Assembly (NCBI GenBank): GCA_028023455.1
Contig: JAQFVV010006352.1
Location: 1,880,204-1,944,203, forward strand
Length of the DNA: 64,000 bases
From: Epiperipatus broadwayi
Lineage: Eukaryota > Onychophora > Udeonychophora > Euonychophora > Peripatidae
Direction: 5' to 3'
Made by a program: the position numbers and the translations under genes. The notes under the pieces were generated by a model. It saw only the letters and a program-made list of their open reading frames with translations, made no database searches and was not told where the DNA came from. Positions 52,996-64,000 of the stretch are shown in pieces; the stretch's first letter is position 1; each line of letters opens with the position of its first letter.

Positions 52996-53832
52996 ATGGA
53001 AAAAGAAGTGGATAATAAAATTGAATATATGGTTGTAAAAATTGATAAAATTATAGAAAATAATAAAATAAGCATTAATACATCTGTTTTTAGAAAAAAA
53101 ACATTTCATGGTCTGATTACTAACTGGTTTTCAGACATTGATAAACATTGTAAAATGAATATTATAAAAAACAGAATTAGAAGAGCAATATTGATATGTT
53201 CTAGTGATTTATTATTGGAGAAAGAATTAGAATTGATAAAAAAGGAATGTTATTTAAATGAATATCTAAATAAGATTATTGGAAAAAATTTTTCAGATTA
53301 TAATTTGAATTTAATTAAAAAGAAGATTAAAGGGGAAAATAAAATTGATAATAAAGTTAATAATATTAATAAAATTTACATAGGATTTAAAGTATCAAAA
53401 AATATTTTTATTAGGATTAAAAATATTTGTAAAAAAATTAATAATAAATTTAACATTAAATTACTCCCAGTATATAAAAAAAAGAAAGATTTAAAAAAGC
53501 TGATTAATGTTAGTGAAAAGAATGATATGCTTGAAGCTATGAAAGGTGTATATATGATAAAATGTTTAGACTGCTGGAATGTTGGTAAAAGTATTTCTTA
53601 TATTGGAAATACAAAAAATAAGTTAAAAACAAGATTAAAACAACATTTATCTGATAAAAAATCTGCAATTTTTTTTCATAAGTGTAAATCTGGTCACATT
53701 AATTACAAAATAGAACTTTTAGAAACAGTAATTAATTATAAAGAAAGATTTTTAAAGGAAAATTTTTATATTAAGGAATTTAAACCATATATGAATAAAA
53801 AACTAATTGATTTTATAAAAAATAAAAACTAG
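52996..53832 (+). CDS. PLE-B C-terminal fragment, right arm (open)
   Basis: A 278-codon open frame, mirror of the left arm. In order it has the end of the RT palm (IEYMVVKIDK, where the left arm has MDVKI), the thumb (FHGLITNWFSDIDKHCKMN), a basic linker, and GIY-YIG with MIKCLDC, ISYIGNTKNKLKTRLKQH and HKCKSGHINY. The C-terminal tail includes ERFLKENFYIKEF. It lacks the N-terminal and catalytic RT parts, so it is a non-functional 5'-truncated copy, though the nuclease frame is open. It is clearly a different family from PLE-A. Confidence 0.85.
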   Translation: MEKEVDNKIEYMVVKIDKIIENNKISINTSVFRKKTFHGLITNWFSDIDKHCKMNIIKNRIRRAILICSSDLLLEKELELIKKECYLNEYLNKIIGKNFSDYNLNLIKKKIKGENKIDNKVNNINKIYIGFKVSKNIFIRIKNICKKINNKFNIKLLPVYKKKKDLKKLINVSEKNDMLEAMKGVYMIKCLDCWNVGKSISYIGNTKNKLKTRLKQHLSDKKSAIFFHKCKSGHINYKIELLETVINYKERFLKENFYIKEFKPYMNKKLIDFIKNKN

Positions 53833-54199
53833 TCACATTATTTACAAAAAAAAAAAAAAAAAATAGAACTTTTAGAAACAATAGTTAAATATAAAGTAAG
53901 TTTTAAAAAAAGAAAAAATTTTTTATAGTAGGGAATTTAAACAATATAGGAATAAAAGAAAAAAACTAATTGATTGTTGTGGGTGATGGGACTGGTTTTT
54001 GAGATATTTTATCTAAATATAATTTAAACAGAGTGTTTTAAATAGAAGTTTAAATTGTAGGTTGTTTTAAATAGAGGAAGGTAATGTTCTAATGTTTTAT
54101 ATTAAATTTATGTTTTTGTATTGAGAAGATTTGAAATATATGTAGAGTTTAATGATTGTATTATGTTTTATTTTATTTGTTTTATTATTTTTTATATTT

Positions 54200-54275
54200 T
54201 AGTGGCTTGAAAAAGACTATAAGGAAGTAAATAGTCGAAACGTTGCTCTTGATATTAATTTCATATAGTCATAAT
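54200..54275 (+). ncRNA. Hammerhead-derived tail motif of PLE-B (right arm; mirror at 51575-51640)
   Basis: GCTTGAAAAA is followed by GACTAT, a 10-nt loop, ATAGTC and GAAACGTTGC: a strong stem II and an intact GAAA box with self-complementary AACGTT. The first core box is not CTGANGA, so it is probably an inactive relic. Confidence 0.4.
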
Positions 54276-54331
54276 AAAAAAAAACAAGTTTTTTAAAGAA
54301 AATTGGTTTGTGATTTTATATTTTGATGAAT

Positions 54332-54345
54332 ATTGATAAAAATAT
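54332..54345. repeat. 14-bp target site duplication, right copy
   Basis: ATTGATAAAAATAT, matching 51440-51453. Confidence 0.85.
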
Positions 54346-55438
54346 ATATGCTATGTTTAATGAAAATTATTATAAAATGGATTACGGATGGCCTATGGGA
54401 CTTCCTGTAGTTTCACAAATATGTAGTTTTGTAGTATCAAGATATGAAGATATAATTCTTAATAATAATATATATTGCCAAGGTATTAAAATTTATTACA
54501 GGTATGTTGATGATGTTTTTGTTTGTGGAAGTTTAGATATTATAAATGTATTATTCAATGAATTAAATAGTTTAGAAGGTTTAAAATGGAGTAAATCTTT
54601 TGAAGAAAAAATGTCAATTCAATATTTAGATATTAAAGTTACCCGTAATAAAAATAAATTAGATTATTGTATGGTAATAAAAGATATTGAAAAAAAAGGA
54701 TATACTCCTTGGTATTCAAATGTGCCAATAGCACATAAATTATCCAGTTTAAAATCATTTTTATTTAGGAATAATAAATTATGTAAATATAGTTCTGATA
54801 AAATAAGTAACATAAATGTATTTATTATGGATTTGTTAAATGTTGGATATGATAATAAATTAATTTATAATATTGTTACTAAGTGTAATAATAATAGAAA
54901 TATTTTAGATGCTATATATATTGATAAGATAAAATATACTTGGATATCAATACCATTTATTTGTAATGAACAAGTGAAATTTATAAAACAGATATATAAA
55001 AATATATGTCGAGTTGCATTTTATACTACTCCTAATTTAAATAGATTAATAAATAATTCAAAAAATAGGTGTAGTATTTTAAATCAAAGTTGTGCAATAT
55101 ATAAATGGCTATGTGTTTGTGGAAAGGTATATATTGGAGAATCTCGATGTACATTGGAGAAAAGATCAAAGGAGCATTTGTTGTTATATAAACGAGTGCA
55201 AAAATCAAGACAAGAGAATGTTAGAAATGATGATGTATCACCATCAGTATTTTTTGATCATAATGTAACATGTAATTATGGTTTTGATTTTGATTTTAAT
55301 AAAGTTAAGATTTTGTGTATTGAAAGAAATAATAATAAACGCAAAATTAAAGAAGCTATGTTAATAAAAAGTGAAAAGCAACAGTTGATAAACAGACAGG
55401 CCACCAATATAAAAATTAATGAATTGTGGGAAAATTGA
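54332..55438 (+). CDS. PLE-A polyprotein, C-terminal part (RT catalytic core and GIY-YIG endonuclease)
   Basis: Open from the insertion edge to the stop at 55436-55438, about 368 codons. In order it has the RT GWPMGLPVVSQICSF block, catalytic YYRYVDDVFV (YVDD near 54507), IQYLDIKV, a thumb and linker region, and then GIY-YIG (IYKWLCVCGKVYIGESRC, R and EH of LEKRSKEHL). The C-terminal block is LINRQATNIKINELW. With the N-terminal part at 50189-51453 it covers a complete Penelope protein, and the frame is continuous if the insert and one target duplication are left out. No inactivating change besides the insertion is seen. Confidence 0.88.
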   Translation: MDKNIYAMFNENYYKMDYGWPMGLPVVSQICSFVVSRYEDIILNNNIYCQGIKIYYRYVDDVFVCGSLDIINVLFNELNSLEGLKWSKSFEEKMSIQYLDIKVTRNKNKLDYCMVIKDIEKKGYTPWYSNVPIAHKLSSLKSFLFRNNKLCKYSSDKISNINVFIMDLLNVGYDNKLIYNIVTKCNNNRNILDAIYIDKIKYTWISIPFICNEQVKFIKQIYKNICRVAFYTTPNLNRLINNSKNRCSILNQSCAIYKWLCVCGKVYIGESRCTLEKRSKEHLLLYKRVQKSRQENVRNDDVSPSVFFDHNVTCNYGFDFDFNKVKILCIERNNNKRKIKEAMLIKSEKQQLINRQATNIKINELWEN

Positions 55439-56205
55439 TGTATGACGTATTACTTTTTGTTTACATTTGTAATGGTTTTTTCTAATACAATATGAATCTA
55501 GTTGACAACGACTACATAGATAGTTGAAAGTACTTCTATTAAATTGGTATATATTTGTTTTTTTTAAAATATTGTTTTATTGTATTAATTATTGTATTGT
55601 TTAGAACAATTATATATATTTTATTATAATTGGAATACAGACATTGATTAATAATTTATATATATATATATTTACATGTCCTTTCATGATCCAAGAAAAC
55701 TGAAGATGTCATTAAATCATTTTTATTTTTACATTTGACATGGTTGTATAACAATTCATGCTCTTTTGATATTTTTCCAATTCAGCACATTGATTCACCT
55801 ATATATGATAACATACATCCACTAAAAATTTGATACACAATATTACTTTTTTGCTTGACAGATATGAGTTTTTGGAATCATTCACTAACTTATTAATGTT
55901 ATTTGTAACAGAAAATAAAATTAAGCACATCCTTATATATATCCTTAAAAAAATTCATTTGAGAATTTAAAGTATATGAAGTAGATATCCATTTTTTACT
56001 ATCTATCTTCAACTTCTTTAAATCATTATAATTATTTTTAAATTGGCATAAAAAAATTCCTTGACAAATATCTCAATATTTTAAAATTTATCACAATGGT
56101 CAATTAAAAAAAGTGCTAGTAAATTAAAGAAGTTGAAGATTGATAATTAAAAAATAGATATTTAATCCATATATTTCAAATGATCAAGTGAATTTTTTTA
56201 AGGTA

Positions 56206-56232
56206 AATATATATATATATATATATATAAGG

Positions 56233-56263
<31 letters not shown>

Positions 56264-56272
56264 AAAACATAT

Positions 56273-56306
<34 letters not shown>

Positions 56307-56320
56307 ATATGTTTTATGTT
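56206..56320. repeat. (TA)n palindrome cluster
   Basis: Several TA runs separated by aagga and by an inverted pair acataaaacatatcttta / taaagatatgttttatgt, able to form a hairpin. Confidence 0.9.
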
Positions 56321-56448
56321 TTATTTTGTGTTAAAAATAGTTACTGAATAATTCTAAAATTGTCATACCTGTCAAGAGAAAAGGTAATGTTGTGTATACA
56401 TTTTTTGTGGATATATGTTATTATATATAGAAAAATTGAGATGCTGAA

Positions 56449-56715
56449 TTGAGAAAAGAGCATGAATTGTTATACAAGAATGTGAAAAGTAAAAATAATA
56501 ATGATTCAATGACTGCTTTAGTTTTCTTGGATGATAAAAAGAGATATACATATAAATTTAAGTTAGATCTTGAAAGTGTTATGATTCTTCATGAAGAAAA
56601 AAACCATAATAAAAGAAAAATTAAGGAGGCAATTTTAATAAATAAAACTAAAATGAATATAATTAATAGACATGCTGCTAATGTTAAAAGTTGGAATTCA
56701 TGGGATTTGAGTTAA
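56449..56715 (+). pseudogene. PLE-D C-terminal fragment
   Basis: An 88-codon frame reads RKEHELLYKNVKSK, then NKRKIKEAILI and IINRHAANVKSWNSW. This aligns in order with PLE-A LEKRSKEHLLLYKRVQKS, KRKIKEAMLI and LINRQAANIKINELW, at clearly lower identity. The GIY-YIG tyrosine motifs upstream are lost in the AT palindrome region. Confidence 0.75.
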
Positions 56716-56720
56716 CAAAA

Positions 56721-58360
56721 GTTGCTTCCTTTAGGTTTTTTGAATTTAATAGTAGTTGAAGATGGTGAAGGAATTAACTGAAAGTACATTTGAAGATTGA
56801 ATATCTATATTTAATAGTTATTTACCTTCATATTTATTTTTATTATTGCAATAGCTTTTAATTAACAAACATTTTATTTGTATTATATTTATTATAATGG
56901 TACTTAAGTCCAGGAAAACAGATGAAGCAGAATGAGAAGAAACAGAATGAAATTAAAAAATAGTTTATCAAAGACTTGCTCTATACTTAAACAATCATTT
57001 GCTTCTACTACTTCACATTCCAAATGTCACACATTGGAGAGAATGTTTTTAGAGCTATGGGGGCACTTTCTATCTATGAGTTGTGTGTATGGCATTAATT
57101 ATGTATTTTTACTAGCAAGTGTTATCTATATCACAAAAAGTATTATAGCAATACCCTGATTAAGTATAACTGATTCATGTATTATATGAAATATCAAGTA
57201 TATTTTATTTTATACTTGTTTCATGGTAGCATAAAATAGCAATAAACAAGTTAGTAAATAATGAACTAATTTATTTATGGAAAAAAATATAAATAATGAA
57301 AGAAATTAATAACATTTTTTAGAGATTTCCTTTTTGAATATTTTTCAATAGAAATATTATAACACAAGTTTAAAACTTTTTCTTTCTGTAGACTTTACAT
57401 AATAACTTCTCAGTTATAAAAAAATATTATCATTAATTTCAATGCAACTTTTCTAGAAAGAGTTTCGTCAATTTTATTCTGGGTGAATCACCACATAATT
57501 TCTTCAATGAACCATTTCAATTCTAAATGTTTTATTTTTCTAATTCATTTCATTTAAAAATTCAGTTTTTCACTCTTTTTTTATAGAGAATTCAAAATTT
57601 CTTTTCTTTTTTTGTTTATGTGAATGTTCAAAAGAAAACAATATAAAAGCATTAAAGTTCTTGCTTTAGATTATTACACCATCTATCTGGAATACCTTTG
57701 TTATTCCTTTAAGTATCATTAAACAACATTAAATGCAATTATGCATAGTATTAAATTTTATTTTTTAAAACAGATCTGCTCGGCAGTTCTTTTTCAGAGC
57801 TCCATTTATATATAGCAGTATTTACAAATTGATAAGGAAGATACTAGGCCTTGCACTAGAAATAATAACTAATGAATAATTTGCTTTCATCTAGCACTTT
57901 ATATTACATAAAAATCCAAATATGAAAAGTATTTTTATCACTTTTAATAAATTAAAATTAAAGTAGTTACAAATTTACACTTCTTATATAGTTTTAACTT
58001 GATAGATAATTCATTTTATTTCTCCTTGATTTCTAGCAAGAGAGAGAGAGAGAAGGGGGGGGGAGAGAAAAATCTATCTCATTTTAATGTTTTCATCTTC
58101 ATTTACATAAAAAAGACAAACTTCTTTTTATTTATAAATTTTGGGGAATCATCCCACAATGAATTTATAAAGATTATTTGTTTCAAAATAAAGGGAAAAG
58201 TAACTAAATGAATGTATCAACTCTTGTATATTTCATTGCTTCTTTATTCCAGTCTTACATGTATATACCAGTGTATATATGAGTACCCACACATTTGTTA
58301 CCAAAAGTCTCACTACATAACTTTGGCATTGCCAATATAATAATTTCAATATTTATATAT
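56721..58360. other. AT-rich stretch, no gene recognised
   Basis: Contains a short (GA)n-(G)n tract at about 58036-58067. The 70- and 75-codon frames here have no domain. Confidence 0.5.
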
Positions 58361-58536
58361 ATATTGTACCCTCACCATTCGGTCAATAGAAAAATAAATG
58401 CAAATAAAATAAATAAAATAATGCTCCGGCTAAAACTTTCAAACTTAAAATAGCAGAAACAAATCTTAATAATATCTTACGATAATTTTTACCATTAAAC
58501 TAGCTCAAATTAATAATAAAGAATATATGGTTTGAT

Positions 58537-58697
<161 letters not shown>

Positions 58698-58997
58698 ATG
58701 AGACATTTGGTAAAAGATATAGTTGTTGGACTACATTGAGAACATTTCATAAAAACATAATCTCAATGGCATAAGAATACTATCCCCCCCTTTTATTCAA
58801 ATAATAAATATAAATCCATAGCATGCTTAAGTCTTTAAAATATTATAAATAATCTAATATAAAATTACTAAATAAATTACAATCTCTGTTATTAAAATAT
58901 AATTATCTCAGATTCTTTAAAATAAATCATTAATTTAATTTATAATATCCTGTAGCCAAGTATGATAAAGAATTTTGCATTATCCTTAACTACACCT

Positions 58998-59155
<158 letters not shown>

Positions 59156-60960
59156 CAATTCTTTTATTTATCATGTAGCATATTAAAAGTATGGTAGAAT
59201 CTGAATAATATGTGGCAATAAGAAATATACTTAAATATATGTCAGTAATTGAAGTAGTAAATTATGATTAAAATAATATTATACAATGTGATATTTCTGT
59301 ACCATATTCTGAGCAATAATCATCATTAAGTAAATTATTAATAATTATAATGTGCAAAATATGTTATATGTTTAATGTTGAAAATTCTGTGGATCGAATC
59401 TTGTGGAAGTGAATGGATCAATAATGACACTTATAACACGTTTTATAAAACAACTTTAACAAATTTATTCTATTTTAGAAATCAATTATGTAGAAAATAT
59501 TTACAATCTTTAATAAAAACTAACAAATATAATAGTAAAGTTATAACATAATATCTACAAAATTAAACAAAAGAAAAGATTAGGTTACAGATGTTCAATC
59601 TAAAAATCATCAATGTGTAAGCCTTCACTCTGGCTTAGGAATTTTTACTTAGGAATACATATTATGTATAATTACTCACATTCTATTATTTACCTTGCAA
59701 TATTTCATTATATTTGCTACTAGTTTAATGAGTATGAAAATATTATTCACTTTCAATAAATATAAAAATACTAAGCATAATATTTTATCAATCGAAATAT
59801 GTTTTAGGTTTATTCTAGATTCATAAAATATAAAATAACAAAACAATGCTTGTTCATGTACTAAAATAATAATTTGCTTGGCGCCATTCTAAGTTTTAAG
59901 ATATGTGTTTTATATTCAAAAACATAAAATATAAAAATTAAATAAAATATAAGCCTTCATCATACATTTCACATTCCTCATTTTGATGTTTCTTTGTAAA
60001 TATGCATTATTTCAAAACTATCATGGTTTTATAAAAAATCGTAAAATATCACAAAAATATTACGAATAGTTATGATTCTTTTCACATTGTTATTATCAGC
60101 ATTAAACATTCACGATCATCTGCATTTCTACTTAATTCAAAACCTATCTTGCCTTCTTTTAAAACAATTAATGATTCTAAGTTTATTCATATTCTTCTTT
60201 CAGAATATTATACTACATGATGCATTACTAATGAAATTAAGATAGCAATATAATGTATAGGACATGAATGAATAACTAGAGTAAAGACTCAATAGTATAA
60301 ATAATTCAATAATCCACATGGACAAACAATGTGGAGAAATAGGTATGACCTCATCTAATACCTTAAAAATAATGTCTTGACTATCTTTCAGCACTCCAGA
60401 ACATTTAAATACAAATATTGAACACTGTCCATGGAAATAAATACAAAAATTAAGGGTTTTGTTAACTGTATTTGTATAACAACTACTTAGATATAATATA
60501 GGGTAATTTTTTCTATCCTCTTAACACATCATACGAATATAAAACATCCAGGGTTTCATTTCCTATTCCTCTGATCACTACCATCTAAAAATTTCAAATA
60601 GATTTAAACAATCAACACCATAAAATAAACTAGGCAAGTTTCCCAATAAGAAACAAAGTTAACACATTAATTTATCTAATCATAAATACTATAAGACATG
60701 GTTTCACACACTTAAGCTTAGCCACAAATACAAATGATTTTGATTAAAATATTCGAACAATAATCATATATTTAAAATAAATATAATATGGTTTATTTAG
60801 CAAAGAATCATATAAAATTACGGTAATTAATAAAGTTATAATGAACTTTATAAATAAATAAATATATGCATATTTTTATTCATAGCTTATATCTCTTAAT
60901 AAAAATCTGTATGTGTTATTAACTTACACATCCATATGTTCATTCATTCATGTAGCATAA

Positions 60961-63060
60961 GATGGATATTTACCACTCCAAGCAATTCTAAAAAAAATAC
61001 ATATCGTATAATAGTTAAAACAATTGAAATTAACTATGTGATTTACTATTTGTAATCACATTTTTGATGTTTTCTGGTCCAATTCTCATAAAATATAAAA
61101 ATCACAAATATCATTCATACAAAACTCATCATAAACTGATATACTTTAAAGAAATGTTTTAGAAAATTTAAAAAAAATGTTAAAAGATTTTAAAGTTAAT
61201 ATTATTAGAATTACAAGTCTCTAGAAATGTAATTTCTACTGTAATCTATAAATAAATTACAATTCTAATGTTAGTAGATTTTTTTTAAAATAAAACTAAC
61301 TAATAATAATGAAATTTAAAATTACTTATCTCCATCTTCATAAAATCTTTCTAGAAAAGTTCTGTTAATAACTTGGGGCAGCGTGGTTGCTGAGTAATGA
61401 GTATTGTTGAAAGCTTTTTTCTCCTTCAAACTCTCCTGCCAGTGCATAATGTAAAACATAATAAAAAAAATTTGTCAACTTTCAAATATCTGCAAAAATC
61501 TTGAAAAATAATGTCCATTCTGTTGCTAAAGATTTTTAATAGTCTGTTTTTTGAAAATCTTTTCAGGAGAACATTTATTTATCCCATAGTTTTTTTTTTT
61601 TAAAAATCCATTTTGAAAAGGCAAATCATTTTCTCCCATGTACGTACGTAAATTCCAAGTTGTTCGGAAACAGATGTATCATTTGCAGTCAGATTTATTA
61701 ATACATAATCCTCAGATAAAATAGATGTTTTTCCTTTTTTTGACCTATATTTCAATCAGGCACATATAAAGCAAACAGAAGAATCCAAGTTTTAAATGCA
61801 AAAGGTTATTTATTCCTGATATAGTAATATTTTTCTTTCCATTATTCATTTTTCTTCTTCTTTGCAATTAAATCATAGTGAATTTGACATAGCAGGCTTT
61901 TATATTTAAACATTCACTCGTTTAATATAACATTTGTTAACCCTTATATTCTTTATAGCACTTATCTTTTTAAAATATTTCACTTCCAAAATTTTAAATA
62001 TAATTCATTTCAAAAATAAATATTTTTTCTTTTTAATACTATAATCCTTCTAAATAATATCAATATTATAGATAGAGAGAACAATATATTTTATAGCTGA
62101 TCTTGAATATTTTTATAGAGTTCAGAGATAAATTACATTTTAAACTTTTCCAATACTTTTTCCCTTAAATAATATTTTTTAAAGTTTTTAGCTTTATAAA
62201 CACATACATATTCATTATATGTATCATACCTCTGGAGAACATTCATTTGTAACTTTGAAATACTCTGCAAAAATAAATAAATATTATTTTTATCTGGCAC
62301 TGAAAAAACCATACTTCTATAAATTCTTTGGTGCTTTATTACTAATCTTCTCACATATAATACCATAGATTCCTGTTCCATAATTTAGTAATAAATTTCA
62401 AATAAGCTTTAGAATAGTCCACAAGTAAGAAATTTACTGGGTTTATTCACACATTTTTAGTTATACTAAATACTAGTTTTTTAAATACTTTTGACTTTTT
62501 TAAAAATAAAATTATATTAAAAAATTTAAATAATTGACTGTTAGCTTAAATATATTACAAACTTATAGTAATATGATCAGATACATGCGAAAAAAAAAGA
62601 TCTCCAAATATATATTTCGTGCTGAACAGATACTGATCCGAACATACTATTGGTGTGCTGGTTTAGCACAAAATATGGATATTGGAGATCTTTTATCTAT
62701 TTATCATGTATGTGGTCATGTGTATCCATTGTATAAGATGAAATAAATAGCTGTAGGGAGTTTGAAAGGCTGAATTCAAATTCCTTATAATTACATTAAC
62801 TTTACTATACATGTATATATGTATAATATTCTTTATTGAGTAATTGTTGGAATACAATTGTAATAGAAAATGATTAATTATAACTGTCAAATAATTATAA
62901 TAAAAGACAGAAGTACTTGCAGTTAAGTTTTGTATTTTATATATATATATGAAAGTATACATGTCAACGTATATTTATATTTAAATGGTTTTCTTTAGAA
63001 GAACGTTAATAAATTAATTGAAAGTATTTTTGCGTTTTATTATAATTATTTATCAATTAA
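60961..63060. other. AT-rich stretch, nothing recognised
   Basis: May include the diverged right part of the LTR-like element. Small open frames (62133-62381, 62534-62746, 62693-62962) show no domain. Confidence 0.45.
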
Positions 63061-63075
63061 TATATATATATATAT

Positions 63076-63327
63076 GCTCTGCGCACAGATAAAGAAGCTA
63101 TTAAACGTAAGGAAAATTATCAAAAGTTAAGCCGAGCGCTTTGGGGGTTAGTTTATAGTCCCATATTCATGACGACTTGTATTTGGTTAAGAACTGTAAT
63201 GTTAATGCAAATTTATGCAAATTCATATGAAGATGCTATATAGACCATTTTCGAGACAGAGAAAAGCAGGTGGTAACTTTTGATACTTTTACTTACGTTT
63301 ATTAGCTTCATTATCTGTGTGCAGAGC
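63076..63327. mobile_element. 252-bp MITE with about 58-bp terminal inverted repeats
   Basis: Left end GCTCTGCGCACAGATAAAG and right end, inverted, GCTCTGCACACAGATAATG match over about 58 bp. Both sides are (TA)n, consistent with TA target choice as in Tc1/mariner-type elements. No coding sequence. Confidence 0.8.
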
Positions 63328-63510
63328 ATATATATATATATATATATATTAATTGATGCCTTAACTATAATTATTTATAAGATATATTATTATCGTTATA
63401 CTTTAATATTTTTATTATATAAGTATTGTCAAACTAAAAATGACCCGTTTTTAACCACATACAACGCTAGCATATATAGTTTGATTTGATATTGTGCATA
63501 TACAGTCTTG

Positions 63511-63618
63511 CGTTGTTAGCCGAGAGGTATCGCAGCCGCCATGCAAGCAAGTAGTTGTTTGCAGACGGTTGTGGGTTCGCGTCCGGGCCAATGGTATGAC
63601 ATATGGAAAAAAAAAAAA
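63511..63618 (+). mobile_element. tRNA-derived SINE head or tRNA pseudogene with A-tail
   Basis: A box-A-like TAGCCGAGAGG (63517-63527) and a box-B-like GGTTCGCGTCC (63574-63584) are spaced as in a tRNA with a long variable arm. The acceptor and T stems do not pair properly, so it is not a working tRNA. A run of A follows at about 63607-63618, as at the end of a retroposed copy. It is less AT-rich than its surroundings. Confidence 0.5.
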
Positions 63619-64000
63619 CGGAATTCTCTTTTTCTAAAAATTAAAACTACATTCATTTAGATAAAATCGAAAAGAGCGTGATGCCATGCATTAATTAATC
63701 TCGCTATACATGCAATAAATAACAGTGATATGTAATAAAGAATACATCATGTACACATAGATGTAATATCAAAAGAATCCTACTTATTACTAATACAGTC
63801 AATAAACTCAAATATTGCTTCAGTAGAAATAAAGACATTTCAGATTATGAAAATTAGGCTTATATTAACTTTATATATTATCAAAAGCAAGTAATTTATG
63901 TAATAAATAAATAAATCATGGCGTTATTTACATTTTAAACAGTAAATAAATTACAAAAGCACATGCAATTATTTCTATGTAATCAAAAATAGAGCATTAA
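63619..64000. other. AT-rich end of window, nothing recognised
   Basis: No gene or repeat structure seen. Confidence 0.5.

Larger units (their letters stand above)
51454..54331. mobile_element. PLE-B insertion: head-to-head palindromic pair
   Basis: The insert is a palindrome of two roughly 1.37-kb arms (about 51510-52882 and 52970-54335) around an A-rich centre. About 55 bp of unpaired sequence lies at its left end. Each arm is a 5'-truncated copy of a second Penelope family. Its product keeps the end of the RT and the GIY-YIG nuclease, and its tail includes GACTAT...ATAGTCGAAACGTT. The two 5' truncation points face each other. It was acquired as a unit, given the single pair of 14-bp target duplications. 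Confidence 0.9.
49983..55620 (+). mobile_element. Full-length Penelope-like element PLE-A, interrupted by PLE-B
   Basis: The element starts with about 100 bp (49983-50083) that is the inverted copy of its own 3' tail (about 55515-55610). The start codon follows at 50189. The coding region is split at 51453/54332 by an insertion flanked by the 14-bp repeat ATTGATAAAAATAT, and the reading frame is conserved across the split. The remainder has no stops. It is nearly identical to the truncated pair at 27.5-29.4 kb, so the family was recently active. A 39-bp sequence is tandemly doubled at about 50090-50170 just before the start codon. Confidence 0.9.
55670..56720. mobile_element. Inverted pair of old PLE fragments (PLE-D)
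   Basis: The minus strand of about 55670-56040 reads broken pieces such as SYIGESMC and LNSQMNFFKDIYKD, matching the linker and GIY-YIG regions of PLE-A at low identity. The plus strand from about 56100 repeats the matching part (KLKKLKID) and continues, after an AT palindrome, into the C-terminal block at 56449-56715. This is a third head-to-head Penelope pair, much older than the others. Confidence 0.65.

Noticed and set aside
63511-63600. Functional tRNA gene
   Set aside because: Box A and box B are present but acceptor and T-stem pairing fail, and a poly-A tail follows.

Overview
The window is about three-quarters A+T and reads as a repeat-dense stretch of an invertebrate animal genome. 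It has spliced genes with very long introns, many microsatellites, Penelope-like retroelements (PLEs), a LINE, LTR-type elements and small DNA transposons. I see no operons or bacterial signals. The lineage cannot be fixed from the sequence alone. One host gene is supported: three plus-strand exons (5483-5565, 19526-19605, 26115-26299) with matching splice phases encode one partial and one complete thyroglobulin type-1 (Tg1) domain, then stop. This suggests the C-terminal end of a small secreted Tg1 protein (thyropin-like). Its first exon or exons, with the first cysteine of domain 1 and presumably a signal peptide, were not found.

Layout. 1-0.7 kb: gag-like relic of an LTR retrotransposon (minus strand). 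5.5-26.3 kb: the Tg1 gene. Intron 1 (14.0 kb) holds a duplicated 1.3-1.4 kb repeat, a hairpin palindrome, a 401-bp satellite (13.6-16.5 kb) and a decayed PLE with inverted ends (16.6-18.1 kb). Intron 2 (6.5 kb) holds a giant (TTC)n tract and a 5'-truncated LINE. 26.5-29.4 kb: a foldback element and a head-to-head pair of PLE copies. 29.5-35.7 kb: two LTR-like elements placed end to end between (AT)n runs. 37.4-37.9 kb: an inverted repeat with hammerhead-like cores. 38.2-49.6 kb: an element with unusually long LTRs (4.2 and 4.6 kb), a minus-strand primer-binding site and polypurine tract, a gag-like reading frame and no pol. 50.0-55.6 kb: a full-length PLE (PLE-A) interrupted by a palindromic insertion of another PLE (PLE-B) with a 14-bp target duplication. 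55.7-56.7 kb: another inverted PLE pair. 58.4 kb onward: a second copy of the 4.3-kb LTR-like family. 63.1-63.6 kb: a MITE and a tRNA-like SINE head.

The most notable system is the set of hammerhead ribozyme (HHR) motifs. Units of the 401-bp satellite carry a compact type I hammerhead: CTGAYGA core, GAAA, a 2-bp stem III capped by the palindromic tetraloop CATG, an AUA cleavage triplet and a 6-bp stem I. This is the design described for Penelope elements and animal retrozymes. Decayed versions of the same design lie at the tails of the PLEs here and in the 37.5-kb inverted repeat. The window may therefore show an autonomous partner (PLE reverse transcriptase plus GIY-YIG endonuclease) beside a non-autonomous ribozyme-bearing repeat it could mobilise. 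The ribozyme folds were deduced by hand and the mobilisation link is inference.
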